Assembly: GCF_002799245.1 (NCBI RefSeq)
Contig: NZ_NEQV01000002.1
Coordinates: forward strand, 310,001-374,000
DNA from: Stenotrophomonas maltophilia
GTDB lineage: Bacteria; Pseudomonadota; Gammaproteobacteria; Xanthomonadales; Xanthomonadaceae
Length of the DNA stretch: 64,000 bases
Reading direction: 5' to 3'
The notes under the pieces were generated by a model that saw only the letters and a list, made by a program, of their open reading frames with translations, searched no databases and was not told where the DNA came from. A program made the translations under genes and the position numbers. Each line of letters opens with the position of its first letter. Positions within the stretch are counted from its first letter, which is position 1. This document shows, in pieces, positions 1-8,283 of the stretch.

Positions 1-1
1 G

Positions 2-955
2 CAGCTACTGGAAGGGCTGGGCACCGCTGCAGTCGATACCTGTTCGGTGCAGCTGTTCGGCGCGCCCGAGCAGCCGTTGCCGGGCAATGGCCCCAGCACG
101 CGCGAAGCGGCGCGGCACTTCATCCAGATTGCCGCCGAGCTGGACCACGAACTGCTGGCACCGGAGGAGCAGGTGCCGGTCTCGGCCATCGCGCTGCAAC
201 TGCAGCTGCAGAACGATCTGGACGCCTTCTTCGAATCACGCATCATCCAGGTGCAGCTCGACCCGGAACTGGTTTCCAAAGCGGCCGCAGGCCCGACCCG
301 CATCCGCCTGCGCACCAGTGCGCGCTTCAGTGCCTACGATCGTGCGCAGTTGTTCCACCATGAAGCGCTGGTGCATTCGCTGACCGCATTGAACGGCCGC
401 GAACAACCGGTGTTGCCGAGCCTGGCGCTGTCCTCGCCGCGGGTGACGGCAACCCAGGAAGGGCTGGCTACGTTCGCCGAACAGATCACCGGCAGCATCG
501 ACATCGAGCGCCTCAAGCGCATCAGCCTGCGTACCGAAGCGATTGCCATGGCACGCGAAGGCGCCGACTTCATCGAGGTATTCCGCTACTTCTGCGATGC
601 CGGGCAGAACGCCGAGGAGAGTTTCGCTTCGGCGCAGCGCGTGTTCCGCGGCGTACCGCCCAGTGGCGGCCTGGCCTTCACCAAGGACACGGTGTACCTG
701 CGCGGCCTGGTGTCGGTGCATACCTTCTTCCGCCACATGCTGGCCGAGGACCGGCTGCAGGTCTGCCGCTGGTTGTTTGCCGGCAAGATGAGCCTGACCG
801 ATGCGATCGCCTTCGCGCCGCTGTTCGAGGCGGGGGTGTTGAAGCCACCGCGCTGGCTGCCGCACTGGGTGAGCCGGGCGAACGGCCTGGCCGGCATGCT
901 GGCGTTCTCGCTGTTCGCCAACCGGATACGGATGGACCAGCTGGCGCCGGAATGA
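2..955 (+). CDS. QEGLA-motif metallopeptidase-like protein (DUF1704/MATCAP type), 5' end missing
   Basis: This is the C-terminal part of a protein whose start lies left of the window; the reading frame is open from base 2. The visible 317 residues carry an HExxxH zinc motif (HEALVH, about 110 residues after the first in-window Met at base 47) followed by the diagnostic QEGLA pentapeptide and a PPSGG...TKDTVYLRG segment. These mark the family annotated as flavohemoglobin expression-modulating QEGLA motif protein (DUF1704). Eukaryotic relatives are tyrosine carboxypeptidases that trim tubulin; the bacterial substrate is unknown. No signal peptide can be judged because the start is absent. The gene is followed by a convergent TonB-receptor gene and two structured repeats. 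Family assignment is firm; the function is inferred from the fold only. Confidence 0.85.
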   Translation, partial: QLLEGLGTAAVDTCSVQLFGAPEQPLPGNGPSTREAARHFIQIAAELDHELLAPEEQVPVSAIALQLQLQNDLDAFFESRIIQVQLDPELVSKAAAGPTRIRLRTSARFSAYDRAQLFHHEALVHSLTALNGREQPVLPSLALSSPRVTATQEGLATFAEQITGSIDIERLKRISLRTEAIAMAREGADFIEVFRYFCDAGQNAEESFASAQRVFRGVPPSGGLAFTKDTVYLRGLVSVHTFFRHMLAEDRLQVCRWLFAGKMSLTDAIAFAPLFEAGVLKPPRWLPHWVSRANGLAGMLAFSLFANRIRMDQLAPE

Positions 956-1001
956 AAGGCGTTGGCGGGATGATGCGCTGGCGCCTCGATTGATATCGCT
1001 G

Positions 1002-1109
1002 GGCGGCGGTGGGGCACCCTGGCCAGGACACGCCGTAAACCCATCCATGGGGGCTCGATCGGCGCATCCATGCGCCTCACGGTCCTGGCCAGGGTGCCCC
1101 ACCGCCGCC
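1002..1109 (+). repeat. Nested stem-loop repeat, copy A (3' of the QEGLA gene)
   Basis: A perfect 27-bp inverted repeat (1002-1028 with 1083-1109) encloses a core reading ACGCCGTAAACCC...GGGGGCTCG, then an inner hairpin GGCGC-ATCCAT-GCGCC at 1061-1076. It starts 46 nt after the stop codon and is in the sense orientation. GACAGTTTCC follows the right arm. Four more copies occur in this window with different stem sequences and similar loops. I know no name for it. Confidence 0.85.
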
Positions 1110-1167
1110 AGACAGTTTCCCGCGCGGGCGGCAGCACATCACCGCGCCGAAGGGATTGCGCTTGAAA

Positions 1168-1200
1168 AGCAAAGAGCCGGGCAATGCCCGGCTCTTTGCT
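1168..1200. terminator. Bidirectional hairpin between two convergent genes
   Basis: 16-bp perfect arms AGCAAAGAGCCGGGCA (1168-1183) and its complement (1185-1200) lie around one base, between stem-loop copies A and B. A-rich sequence on the left and T-rich sequence on the right would let it terminate both convergent transcripts. The stem core GCCGGGC..GCCCGGC resembles that of the hairpin near 20.05 kb. Confidence 0.6.
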
Positions 1201-1248
1201 CTTGCTCTTCTTTGCCCTCCGCACCGTGGCGCGGGAAACCGTCGAGCA

Positions 1249-1428
1249 GGGTCGGATGGGCCGGCGCAGGACCGTTGGCGCCATGGATGGCGCCATCGAG
1301 CCCCCATGGGTGAGGGCGCTTTGCTTGCGAAGCACTGCTTCGCAAGCGCCCGAACGCCCAGCCGCCAGCGGCTGGGCCGGACCGCGAAGCGGGGTTTACG
1401 GCGTGTCCTGCCCCGGCCCATCCGGCCC
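1249..1428 (-). repeat. Nested stem-loop repeat, copy B, with an internal insertion
   Basis: Read on the minus strand it is the same element as copy A. Outer arms 1405-1428 and 1249-1272 pair at 22 of 24 positions; the core ACGCCGTAAACCC is at 1392-1404 and the inner hairpin GGCGCC-ATCCAT-GGCGCC at 1277-1294. About 83 extra bases (1307-1390) interrupt the core between the GTAAACCC and ATGGGGGCTCG parts, and these themselves hold two hairpins. It lies 45 nt after the stop of the minus-strand TonB receptor, in sense. Confidence 0.75.
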
Positions 1429-1473
1429 TGCCCCGCAGCGGTAATCAAGACGCCGCGGGGCAACGCTTTCGAC

Positions 1474-3768
1474 TTAGAACTCCGCCGCCACCGTCATGAA
1501 CAGCTGCCGCGGTGCGCTGGCGTGGATCGCATAGCGCGTCCCCTTCGGATCGGTCGGTGCGAACGAGCTCAGCTGGCCGGCATAGCGCTTGTTGGTCAGG
1601 TTGGTCGCGTTCAACGACACCCGCACGTTGCGCAGGCCCAGGCCCGGACCGAAGTCGTAGCCGGCACCGGCGTCGAAGGTGGTCACGCCCGGCACCGACT
1701 GGTCGTTGGTGTAGGTGTAGTAGCGCTTGCCGGTGTACTTGGCACGCAGGCTGGCGAAGAAGCCATCGCGGTTCCAGCTGATTTCGCTGGAGGCCATGCG
1801 CTGCGGCGTATCCACCGTGATCTTGCCGGCCACCGGCACCACCGCACCGCCGGACAGGTAGTCATCCTCGTAGGTGGTCTTGTTCCAGGACAGCGCGTTG
1901 TACCACTGCAGGCCATCGATCGGCTTGAAGATGAAGGTCAGCTCCGCGCCGTAGCTCTTCACCGAACCGACGTTGATGAAGCGCGTCACGCACTCCGGAC
2001 GCGTGCCGACTTCAATGCTCGAGCACGGGTTCAGCGACAGCAGGCGGTTGTCGAACTTGACGTTGTAGGCCGCGATCGACGCCTGGTACTTCTCTCCGAA
2101 GGTACGGAAGCCGGCTTCCAGGCTCTTGGACTTCTCCGGCTCCAGCCCGGCGCTGGCCGCGAACGATTCCGGCGACACCTGCAGCGGGCCGCCGCTGCCA
2201 CCGCCGACGAAGGCGGCGATGTTCTCGGCGTAGGAGGCGAACAGCTCATTGTTGGCGTTGAGCTTGAAGCCCAGGCCCACCTGCGGCAGCACCGATTCCT
2301 TGGCGGTCAGCGTGCCCGAAGCGATGCTGGTTTCCACGCCGGGCTGCGCGGTGGCGCGCATGCGGGTGTTGGGGCTCTTGATGCCCACGTCCACGGTCAG
2401 GCGCTGGTCCAGGAAGCGCATGCGGTCCTGCACGTAGAACTGGCGCGTGCGGATGTCGAAGTCCTGGTTGAACAGCAGGCGGTCCGGGTTCTTCAGGTAC
2501 AGGTCGTCCAGGAACGGGCCGCTGATGTAGTAGAAGTTGCGCGACACGTTATGGTCGTTCTGCTCGTACCACAGGCCGGCTTCCAGCTCGTGGATGCCCA
2601 CCGTCCACGACAGCGCGGCGGTCAGGCCATCGCGGTTGATCGTGTAGTTGGTGCTGCGGATCGAGATCGGCAGCATCCTGTCGGTGCCCGGATAGGAAGG
2701 CTGGCCCGGTGCCCACCAGTGGCCCTGGCCACGATTGTCGTGGTGGTAGGCCAGCAGCTTCAGGCGGCCCTGCTCGCCCAGGCGCAGGTCGGCATCGACC
2801 GAATACAGGTTGTCGTCACGCAGCGCACGGCTCTGGTAGTACGCATCGTCGATGCTGTTGACGCCGCCGCTGAACGCGCAGCGCGCCTTGTTGTAGGTGC
2901 CCGGCGCGCAGTACGCAGCGGCGACGGCGCGATCCCAGTCCGGTGCATAGATGTTCCAGTCGTAGCCCAGGCCGCGGGCCAGCATGTCCTTGGACAGATA
3001 GGCGTAGTTGGCCTGGCTGGCGCGCGAGGTCGCCACGAACGCACCGAAGCGGTGGTCGCCGACATTCCACACCGCCTTTGCGTTGAACTGGCGGGTGGTC
3101 TGGTTCTGGTACGGCGCGGCCCACATGTCCTGGTCCTGGTGCACGCCGGACACATAGGCCGAGAAGCCATTGAGGTCGCCGGTGTCCACGCGCAGGTAGC
3201 CGCGGCGCTGGTTGTTGTCACCGACGGTGACGCTGGCGCGACCACCGAATTCGGTGGACGGGTCCATCGAGAAGTACTGGATGGTGCCACCCAGGTTGCT
3301 GGTCGACGCCACGCCCAGCGAGCCGATGCCCTGCGACAGCTCGGCGCCGGCCAGGTTCTCGGCGATGATCGCGCGGGCGATGCTCAGGCCGTTGTAGTTG
3401 CCGTAGCTGTTGTCGCCCAGCGGGATGCCGTCCAGCGTGTAGCCGAGGCGGCTCTTGTCGAAGCCGCGCAGGCTGATGGTCTGCGATTCCTCGTTGGCAC
3501 CAAAGGCATCGTTGGACTGCACCGATACGCCCGGCAGGCGGTCGAGGATCTTCTGGCCACTGGTACCCGGGGGCAGCACCTGCTTGTCGACGGCGGTGAT
3601 GCGCTGCACCTGGCGGGTCTCGCCCTGGCCGATCACGGAGACGGTATCCAGCGTCTGCGCGCTCAGCGCGGCATCGGTGCTGGCGCCGGTATCGGCGGTG
3701 GTGGCATGGGCGCTGGCGGCGGCGGAGAGCGCGATCGCCACGGCGATCGTCAGGTGTCGGGTCTGCAT
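1474..3768 (-). CDS. TonB-dependent outer-membrane receptor
   Basis: A 764-residue TonB-dependent transporter of unknown ligand. The first 22 residues form a signal peptide (hydrophobic IAVAIALSAAASA, cleavage near AHA). The plug domain follows, with a TonB-box-like LDTVSVIGQ and the typical LDRLPGVSVQSND...ISLRGF and GTIQYFS stretches, then a 22-strand barrel region ending in a C-terminal aromatic (AAEF), as expected for BAM recognition. An alternative ATG lies five codons upstream at 3783; I prefer 3768 because it gives a standard signal peptide. No sigma/anti-sigma pair or obvious substrate enzyme is adjacent, so the cargo (siderophore, metal or carbohydrate) is not predictable. The gene is single and convergent with the QEGLA gene. 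Confidence 0.9.
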   Translation of the reverse strand: MQTRHLTIAVAIALSAAASAHATTADTGASTDAALSAQTLDTVSVIGQGETRQVQRITAVDKQVLPPGTSGQKILDRLPGVSVQSNDAFGANEESQTISLRGFDKSRLGYTLDGIPLGDNSYGNYNGLSIARAIIAENLAGAELSQGIGSLGVASTSNLGGTIQYFSMDPSTEFGGRASVTVGDNNQRRGYLRVDTGDLNGFSAYVSGVHQDQDMWAAPYQNQTTRQFNAKAVWNVGDHRFGAFVATSRASQANYAYLSKDMLARGLGYDWNIYAPDWDRAVAAAYCAPGTYNKARCAFSGGVNSIDDAYYQSRALRDDNLYSVDADLRLGEQGRLKLLAYHHDNRGQGHWWAPGQPSYPGTDRMLPISIRSTNYTINRDGLTAALSWTVGIHELEAGLWYEQNDHNVSRNFYYISGPFLDDLYLKNPDRLLFNQDFDIRTRQFYVQDRMRFLDQRLTVDVGIKSPNTRMRATAQPGVETSIASGTLTAKESVLPQVGLGFKLNANNELFASYAENIAAFVGGGSGGPLQVSPESFAASAGLEPEKSKSLEAGFRTFGEKYQASIAAYNVKFDNRLLSLNPCSSIEVGTRPECVTRFINVGSVKSYGAELTFIFKPIDGLQWYNALSWNKTTYEDDYLSGGAVVPVAGKITVDTPQRMASSEISWNRDGFFASLRAKYTGKRYYTYTNDQSVPGVTTFDAGAGYDFGPGLGLRNVRVSLNATNLTNKRYAGQLSSFAPTDPKGTRYAIHASAPRQLFMTVAAEF

Positions 3769-3859
3769 GGTGGTCCGTTGCATTGGGGGTGGTCACCGGC
3801 ACGCGTGCGCGGTGCATGGCCACTATGCGAACGGAACATGAAACCTTCTTTACGAAAAA

Positions 3860-4042
3860 CCAACGAACGGCGCAGGGATGGCAGGCGGGGTCCGGAAGAG
3901 GCGGGGTCAGATCCCTTTTGCCTGCAAAAGGGATCTGACCCCATGGCCAAGAAGCCAACGAACGGTGCAGGGATGGCAGGGGGGGGCCGCAGGAGGCGGG
4001 GTCAGATCCCTTTTGCAGGCAAAAGGGATCTGACCCCGTGGC
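3860..4042. repeat. 95-bp tandem duplication carrying two GGGGTCAGATCC palindromes
   Basis: Two direct repeats with a period of 95 bp (starts 3860 and 3955) each contain a near-perfect palindrome: 3903-3942 and 3998-4037. Each has 19-bp arms headed GGGGTCAGATCC and a 2-nt loop (CT in the first, AG in the second). The block fills the gap between the TonB receptor start and the stop of the reductase gene. Related palindromes occur at 54006-54046 and 56073-56113. Confidence 0.85.
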
Positions 4043-4070
4043 CGACCCCATGGCCCCGCATGGGCAGGAC

Positions 4071-4811
4071 TCAACCCATGTACAGGCCACCATTGACCGG
4101 ATAGTCGGCACCGGTCACGTACGAGGCTTCATCCGAGGCCAGCCACGCGCACAGGCCGGCCACTTCCTCGGGGCGCCCCAGGCGGCGCACCGGCACCGAG
4201 GCGGCCAGCCGATCCAGTACGTCCGGCGGGAAGCTGCTGATCGCCTGGCTGGCGATATAGCCTGGCGACAGCGTGTTGACGGTGACCCCGCGCGAGGCCA
4301 CTTCCGCGGCCAGCGCCCGGCTGAAGCCATGCATCGCCGCCTTGGCGGTGGCGTAGTTCACCTGGCCGATCTGGCCCTTGTGGGCGCTGACCGAACCGAT
4401 GTTGATGATGCGGCCCCAGCCGCGCGAGGCCATGCCATCGACCACCTGCTTGGTCAGGTTGAACAACGCATTGAGGTTGGAGGCGATCACCGCGTTCCAG
4501 TCCTCCACCGTCATCTGCCGGAACAGCAGGTCGCGGCTGCCACCGGAGTTGTTGACCAGCACGTCCACCTCGCCGACTTCGGCGCGGACCTTGGCGAACG
4601 CGGCGCTGGTCGAGGCCCAGTCGGTGGCGTTGCCTTCGGAGGCGATGAAGTCGAAACCCTGTTCGCGCTGCTCGCGCAGCCAGTTGGCCTTGCGCGGCGA
4701 GTTCGGCGCGCAGCCGGCAACCACGGTGTGGCCACTGCGGGCCAGGCTCTGGCAGATGGCAGTACCGACACTGCCCATGCCGCTGGTGACGTAAGCGATT
4801 CGAAGCGTCAT
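4071..4811 (-). CDS. Short-chain dehydrogenase/reductase, acetoacetyl-CoA reductase (PhaB) type
   Basis: A 246-residue classical SDR. The N-terminal cofactor loop reads TSGMGSVG (the usual TGxxxGxG with Ser at the second position), followed by NNSGG near residue 88, the catalytic Ser in NIGSVSAHKG, and YxxxK in YATAK. The PG...T segment follows. Closest family features are those of NADPH-dependent acetoacetyl-CoA reductases (PhbB/FabG-like). It is the last gene of a minus-strand set downstream of a citrate transporter, 24 bp away, with an OprP-type porin before that. No PHA synthase or thiolase is near, so a role in polymer storage is doubtful; reduction of a beta-keto acyl-CoA is the safest statement. 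The 3' flank carries the duplicated palindromes. Confidence 0.8.
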   Translation of the reverse strand: MTLRIAYVTSGMGSVGTAICQSLARSGHTVVAGCAPNSPRKANWLREQREQGFDFIASEGNATDWASTSAAFAKVRAEVGEVDVLVNNSGGSRDLLFRQMTVEDWNAVIASNLNALFNLTKQVVDGMASRGWGRIINIGSVSAHKGQIGQVNYATAKAAMHGFSRALAAEVASRGVTVNTLSPGYIASQAISSFPPDVLDRLAASVPVRRLGRPEEVAGLCAWLASDEASYVTGADYPVNGGLYMG

Positions 4812-4835
4812 TGCAGAAGGCTCCTTGGTAAGGGG

Positions 4836-6167
4836 TCAGGCGGCGAGCGGGTACAGGCCGAACAGCAGGCTGCCGACCATCAGCAGCATCGAGATGGCGA
4901 TGGCCCACTTCAGGGTGAACTTCTGGTGGTCGGCGAATTCGACCTTGGCCAGGCCCACCAGCAGGTAGGTGGATGGCACCAGCGGGCTGAGCAGGTGCAC
5001 CGGCTGGCCGGCCAACGAGGCGCGCGCCATTTCCACCGGGGTGATGCCGTAGTTGCTGGCAGCCTCGGAGAGAATCGGCAGCACGCCGAAGTAGAACGCG
5101 TCGTTGGACATGAAGAAGGTGAACGGCATCGACGCAACCGCTGTGATCACCGCCAGGTACGGGCCCCACGACTCCGGAATCACCGCCAGGAAGCTGTGCG
5201 ACATCGCTTCGACCATGCCGGTGTTGTTGAGGATGCCGGTGAAGATGCCTGCGGCGAAGATCAGCGACACCACCGACAGCACGTTGCCGGCATGGTTGAC
5301 CACGCGGCGGCGCTGCTCGGCCAGGTTCGGGTAGTTGATCACCAGGGCGATGGCGAAGCCGACCATGAACAGCACCGGCATCGGCAGCAGGCCGATGATC
5401 AGCGCGGTCATCAGTGCCACGGTCAGGGCCAGGTTGACCCACAGCAGCTTCGGGCGCTTGATGTCCTCGGCGTCTTCCACGGTCGGCAGCGGATTGCTGT
5501 CGTCGGACACGCTGTTGTCCATCCAGCTGCCGCCCTTGGGCAGGGTCACCACGCCGAGGCGACGGCGTTCCTTCAGGCCCAGGTACCAGGCCAGCAGCAG
5601 TACGCCGGCGCAGGCGATCACCATCGACGGGATCAGCGGCACGAACACATCGGCCGGATCCACGTGCAGCGCGGTGGCCGCGCGTGCGGTCGGGCCGCCC
5701 CACGGGGTCAGGTTCATCACGCCGCCGGCGAGGATGGTCACGCAGGTCATGTTCAGCGCGTTCATGCCGAGGCGCTGGTACAGCGGCAGCATCGCCGAGA
5801 CGGTGATCATGTACGTGGTCGAGCCATCACCATCGAGCGAGATCAGCATCGCCAGCACGGCGGTACCGAGCACGATCTTCATCGGATCGCCCTTGACGAA
5901 GCGCAGGATGATCCGCACCAGCGGATCGAACAGGCCGGCGTCGATCATCACCCCGAAGTAGAGGATGGCGAACATCAGCATCACGCCGGTCGGCGCGATC
6001 TTCTTGATGCCTTCCAGCATCATTTCGTCGATGCCGGCGCCGAAGCCGCCGATCAGCGCGAACAGGATGGGGATGGTGATCAGGGCCACCAGCGGCGACA
6101 GCCGCTTGCTCATGATCAAGTACATGAACGTAATGACCATGCCAAAGCCGAGGATGCTCAGCATCAT
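4836..6167 (-). CDS. CitMHS-family citrate (Mg/Ca-citrate):proton symporter
   Basis: A 443-residue inner-membrane transporter with about 11-12 hydrophobic segments. The N-terminal hairpin, the central LISLDGDGSTTYMITVSAM stretch (about residue 110) and the MNLTPWGGPTARAA stretch (about residue 150) match the CitMHS family, which imports citrate complexed to divalent metal using proton motive force. AAGGAG sits 7 nt before the first of two adjacent ATGs (6167 and 6164). It lies between a porin and a reductase in one direction and is divergent from a TctD/TctE-type two-component pair, which fits tricarboxylate-induced expression. The exact substrate (citrate, isocitrate or related) is inferred from the family. 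Confidence 0.9.
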   Translation of the reverse strand: MMLSILGFGMVITFMYLIMSKRLSPLVALITIPILFALIGGFGAGIDEMMLEGIKKIAPTGVMLMFAILYFGVMIDAGLFDPLVRIILRFVKGDPMKIVLGTAVLAMLISLDGDGSTTYMITVSAMLPLYQRLGMNALNMTCVTILAGGVMNLTPWGGPTARAATALHVDPADVFVPLIPSMVIACAGVLLLAWYLGLKERRRLGVVTLPKGGSWMDNSVSDDSNPLPTVEDAEDIKRPKLLWVNLALTVALMTALIIGLLPMPVLFMVGFAIALVINYPNLAEQRRRVVNHAGNVLSVVSLIFAAGIFTGILNNTGMVEAMSHSFLAVIPESWGPYLAVITAVASMPFTFFMSNDAFYFGVLPILSEAASNYGITPVEMARASLAGQPVHLLSPLVPSTYLLVGLAKVEFADHQKFTLKWAIAISMLLMVGSLLFGLYPLAA

Positions 6168-6211
6168 CTGCGGACTCCTTGCGAAAACAGGATGTGGGGG
6201 AGTGGAAGGGG

Positions 6212-6230
6212 CCCGGGCGGCATGCCCGGG
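6212..6230. terminator. GC hairpin between porin and citrate transporter genes
   Basis: CCCGGGC (6212-6218) pairs with GCCCGGG (6224-6230) in the 72-bp gap after the porin stop. With no T-run it is more likely an mRNA-stabilising or attenuating stem that tunes porin versus transporter output than a strong terminator. Confidence 0.4.
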
Positions 6231-6239
6231 ATACCGGGC

Positions 6240-7412
6240 TTAGAAGTCGTACTGCAGGCGTCCGGTGACCGCGCGCGTGCGGTCCACCGTGACTCCGGCG
6301 AGGCGGTCGCGGTTGCGGCTTTCGATCACGTTGAGCATGAAGCGCAGGTTGTCGCGCAGGTACCAGTTGCCGCCCAGCGTCCAAGCTTCGGTGCTGCCGC
6401 GGCGCAGGTCCGGCGCGCCATCAAGGTGCTGCGCGCCCCACATCTGGTCGTAGCGCAGCGCCACTTCGAAGGCGCCGGCCTTGTGGCGGATGTCCTTCAC
6501 CCGTGCGAATCGACCGGTCTTGCGATCGTAGGCACGGCTTTCGCCGGTGACGAACCAGCTGAGCATGCCGTAGGCGGCCATCACGTCGCCGCGCTGCGCA
6601 CCGTCATCGAAGGTGGCGCCACTGAACTCGCCCTGCCACGACAGCGGGCCGCGTACCTGCGCGTACTCCAGCGACCACTTGTTGACGTCGGTATCGCGAC
6701 CGGCGGAGAAATCGACCAGGGTCAGGCGGCTCTCGTCGGACAGGTGGCCGGCCGGGCGCGGGCGGATCTTCAGGCCCGGAACGCCGTTGGCGCCGGGGTT
6801 GTCGTAGGCCTCGCGGGCCAGCGACAGGCCCAGGTGCAGCACGTCACCGTCGCTGGGCGAGGGTGCCCAGGTGACGCGGCCACCGGCGGCGCGGCCCTTC
6901 ACCTGCCAGGCGTCGATGCTTTCCAGGCTGTAGACGCTGGCCGCCCAGGTGAAATCACCCGGATTGGCCTGCCACGACGCACCCAGCCGGTACAGCGGCG
7001 CCAGCGTGGTGCCGGCGTTGCCGCGCTCCAGGAAGCTGCCGTAGTTGGAGCTGGTGCGGTCATCCAGCGAGAAGTACTGCTTGAACTGGCCCACGGTCAG
7101 CTTGCCGGCCTTGCCGAAGCTGCGTGCCAGGTACACGTCCTTGGCCTCGACGCGGTCGCCGGAGAAGTCGGCTTCCAGCTTGTAGTCGACCACGAAGAAC
7201 CTGCCGGACACATCCACCCAGGCGCGGCGGATTTCGGTGTCGTCCTTGTTCGGCGTGCCGCGGTTGTCGTTGTCGAAGGTGGCGAAGTCCAGGTGCAGGC
7301 GACCGCCGAGGGTGGCGGTGACCGGACGGTCGTCTTCGGCGAAGGCCGGCGCCGACAGGGCAGCCAGCGCCATCATGGCGGCAGGACGCCGCCAGGCAAA
7401 CGTGAATTCCAC
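6240..7412 (-). CDS. OprP/OprO-type (phosphate-selective family) outer-membrane porin
   Basis: A 390-residue barrel protein of the phosphate-selective porin O/P family. I place the start at a GTG (7412), which has a GGAG five bases upstream and gives a normal signal peptide ending in ALSAPAFA. The ORF stays open further upstream but only from TTG. The mature protein opens with a GGRLHLDFATFD strand, carries the family EIRRAWVDVSGRFF...YKLEADFSG stretch, and ends in a C-terminal Phe (LQYDF). In this setting, upstream of a citrate transporter and divergent from TctDE, it is more likely a tricarboxylate channel (analogous in role to OpdH, though of a different family) than a phosphate porin. That substrate call is inference. 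A degraded relative lies at 14.5-15.7 kb. Confidence 0.85.
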   Translation of the reverse strand: MEFTFAWRRPAAMMALAALSAPAFAEDDRPVTATLGGRLHLDFATFDNDNRGTPNKDDTEIRRAWVDVSGRFFVVDYKLEADFSGDRVEAKDVYLARSFGKAGKLTVGQFKQYFSLDDRTSSNYGSFLERGNAGTTLAPLYRLGASWQANPGDFTWAASVYSLESIDAWQVKGRAAGGRVTWAPSPSDGDVLHLGLSLAREAYDNPGANGVPGLKIRPRPAGHLSDESRLTLVDFSAGRDTDVNKWSLEYAQVRGPLSWQGEFSGATFDDGAQRGDVMAAYGMLSWFVTGESRAYDRKTGRFARVKDIRHKAGAFEVALRYDQMWGAQHLDGAPDLRRGSTEAWTLGGNWYLRDNLRFMLNVIESRNRDRLAGVTVDRTRAVTGRLQYDF

Positions 7413-7587
7413 AAACCCTCCCAGGTGCGCGCCAGGCGCGCGGCAATCGTGGGCACCGGACGGTGCGCGGCCGCAGTCTGGGTCGGGCAAGCTGTCATCG
7501 TCCTGTCAACGGATGGTGCGGTGCAGCGTAAAACGGGCGCGGCGGCGGCATGCGGTAGCATTCGTTTCCCCTCCCACACGTGTGCCC
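7413..7587. promoter_or_regulatory. Divergent promoter region, porin / TctD, with direct repeats
   Basis: These 175 bp separate the minus-strand uptake genes from the plus-strand regulator operon. CTGTCA occurs twice, 11 bp apart (7492-7497 and 7503-7508); read on the minus strand this is TGACAG-N5-TGACAG. Half-sites about 11 bp apart are typical of OmpR-family response-regulator binding, so this is a candidate TctD site. A TTGACA that could act as -35 for the porin overlaps it. Confidence 0.45.
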
Positions 7588-8283
7588 ATGCGCCTGCTGC
7601 TGGTCGAAGACAATCCGGATCTGGCCGATGCGATCATCCGCCGGATGCGCCGCAGCGGGCACGCCGTGGACTGGCAGGCCGATGGCCTGGCTGCTGCCAG
7701 CGTGCTGCGCTACCAGAGCTTTGACCTGGTGGTGCTGGATATCGGCCTGCCCAAGCTCGATGGCCTGCGCGTGCTGGCCGGCATGCGCGAGCGCGGTGAC
7801 AGCACGCCGGTGCTGATGCTGACCGCGCGCGATGGCATCGAAGATCGCGTGCAGGCGCTGGATGTGGGGGCCGACGACTACCTGGGCAAGCCGTTCGATT
7901 TCCGCGAGTTCGAAGCGCGTTGCCGCGTGCTGCTGCGGCGTGCGCGTGGCCAGGCCAGCGAAGTGGTGCAGATCGGCGGCTTCCAGTTCGACAACGCTGC
8001 GCACCGGGTCAGCCTCGATGGCGAACCGATCGAACTGCCCAACCGCGAATACCGCCTGCTGGAGATCCTGGTCGGTCGCCTCGGCCAGGTGGTCGGCAAG
8101 GACGAGATCGGCAACGGCCTGTTCGGCTTCGATGACGAAGCCGGCCCGAACGCCATCGAGTTGTATGTTGGCCGCCTGCGCAGGAAGCTGGCCGGCGCAC
8201 CCTTGCGTATCACTACGGTGCGCGGTGTCGGTTACCTGCTGGAAGCAAGCGATACCCATGCCGACGCCGACGCCGATGGCTGA
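7588..8283 (+). CDS. tctD: OmpR-family response regulator, TctD type
   Basis: A 231-residue response regulator. The receiver domain (about 1-118) has the acidic pair in LLLVEDN, the phospho-acceptor Asp51 in LVVLDIGLP, the Thr in MLTARD and Lys in LGKPFD. The C-terminal winged helix (about 125-222) ends in the family ITTVRGVGYLL. ATG 7588 is chosen because the receiver starts there (MRLLLVED). The stop overlaps the histidine-kinase start by 8 bp, so the two are translationally coupled. In known systems TctD with TctE activates tricarboxylate transport genes; here the divergent neighbours are a CitMHS transporter and a porin, which supports the same role. The symbol rests on family and context. 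Confidence 0.85.
   Translation: MRLLLVEDNPDLADAIIRRMRRSGHAVDWQADGLAAASVLRYQSFDLVVLDIGLPKLDGLRVLAGMRERGDSTPVLMLTARDGIEDRVQALDVGADDYLGKPFDFREFEARCRVLLRRARGQASEVVQIGGFQFDNAAHRVSLDGEPIELPNREYRLLEILVGRLGQVVGKDEIGNGLFGFDDEAGPNAIELYVGRLRRKLAGAPLRITTVRGVGYLLEASDTHADADADG

Noticed and set aside
1156..4104. A 982-codon open frame on the plus strand, and other long frames such as 4038-7724 and 35905-39462
   Set aside because: They lie antisense to genes with clear family motifs (TonB receptor, citrate transporter and porin, RND pump) and read as low-complexity Arg/Ala/His/Gln-rich translations, typical of high-GC shadow frames.
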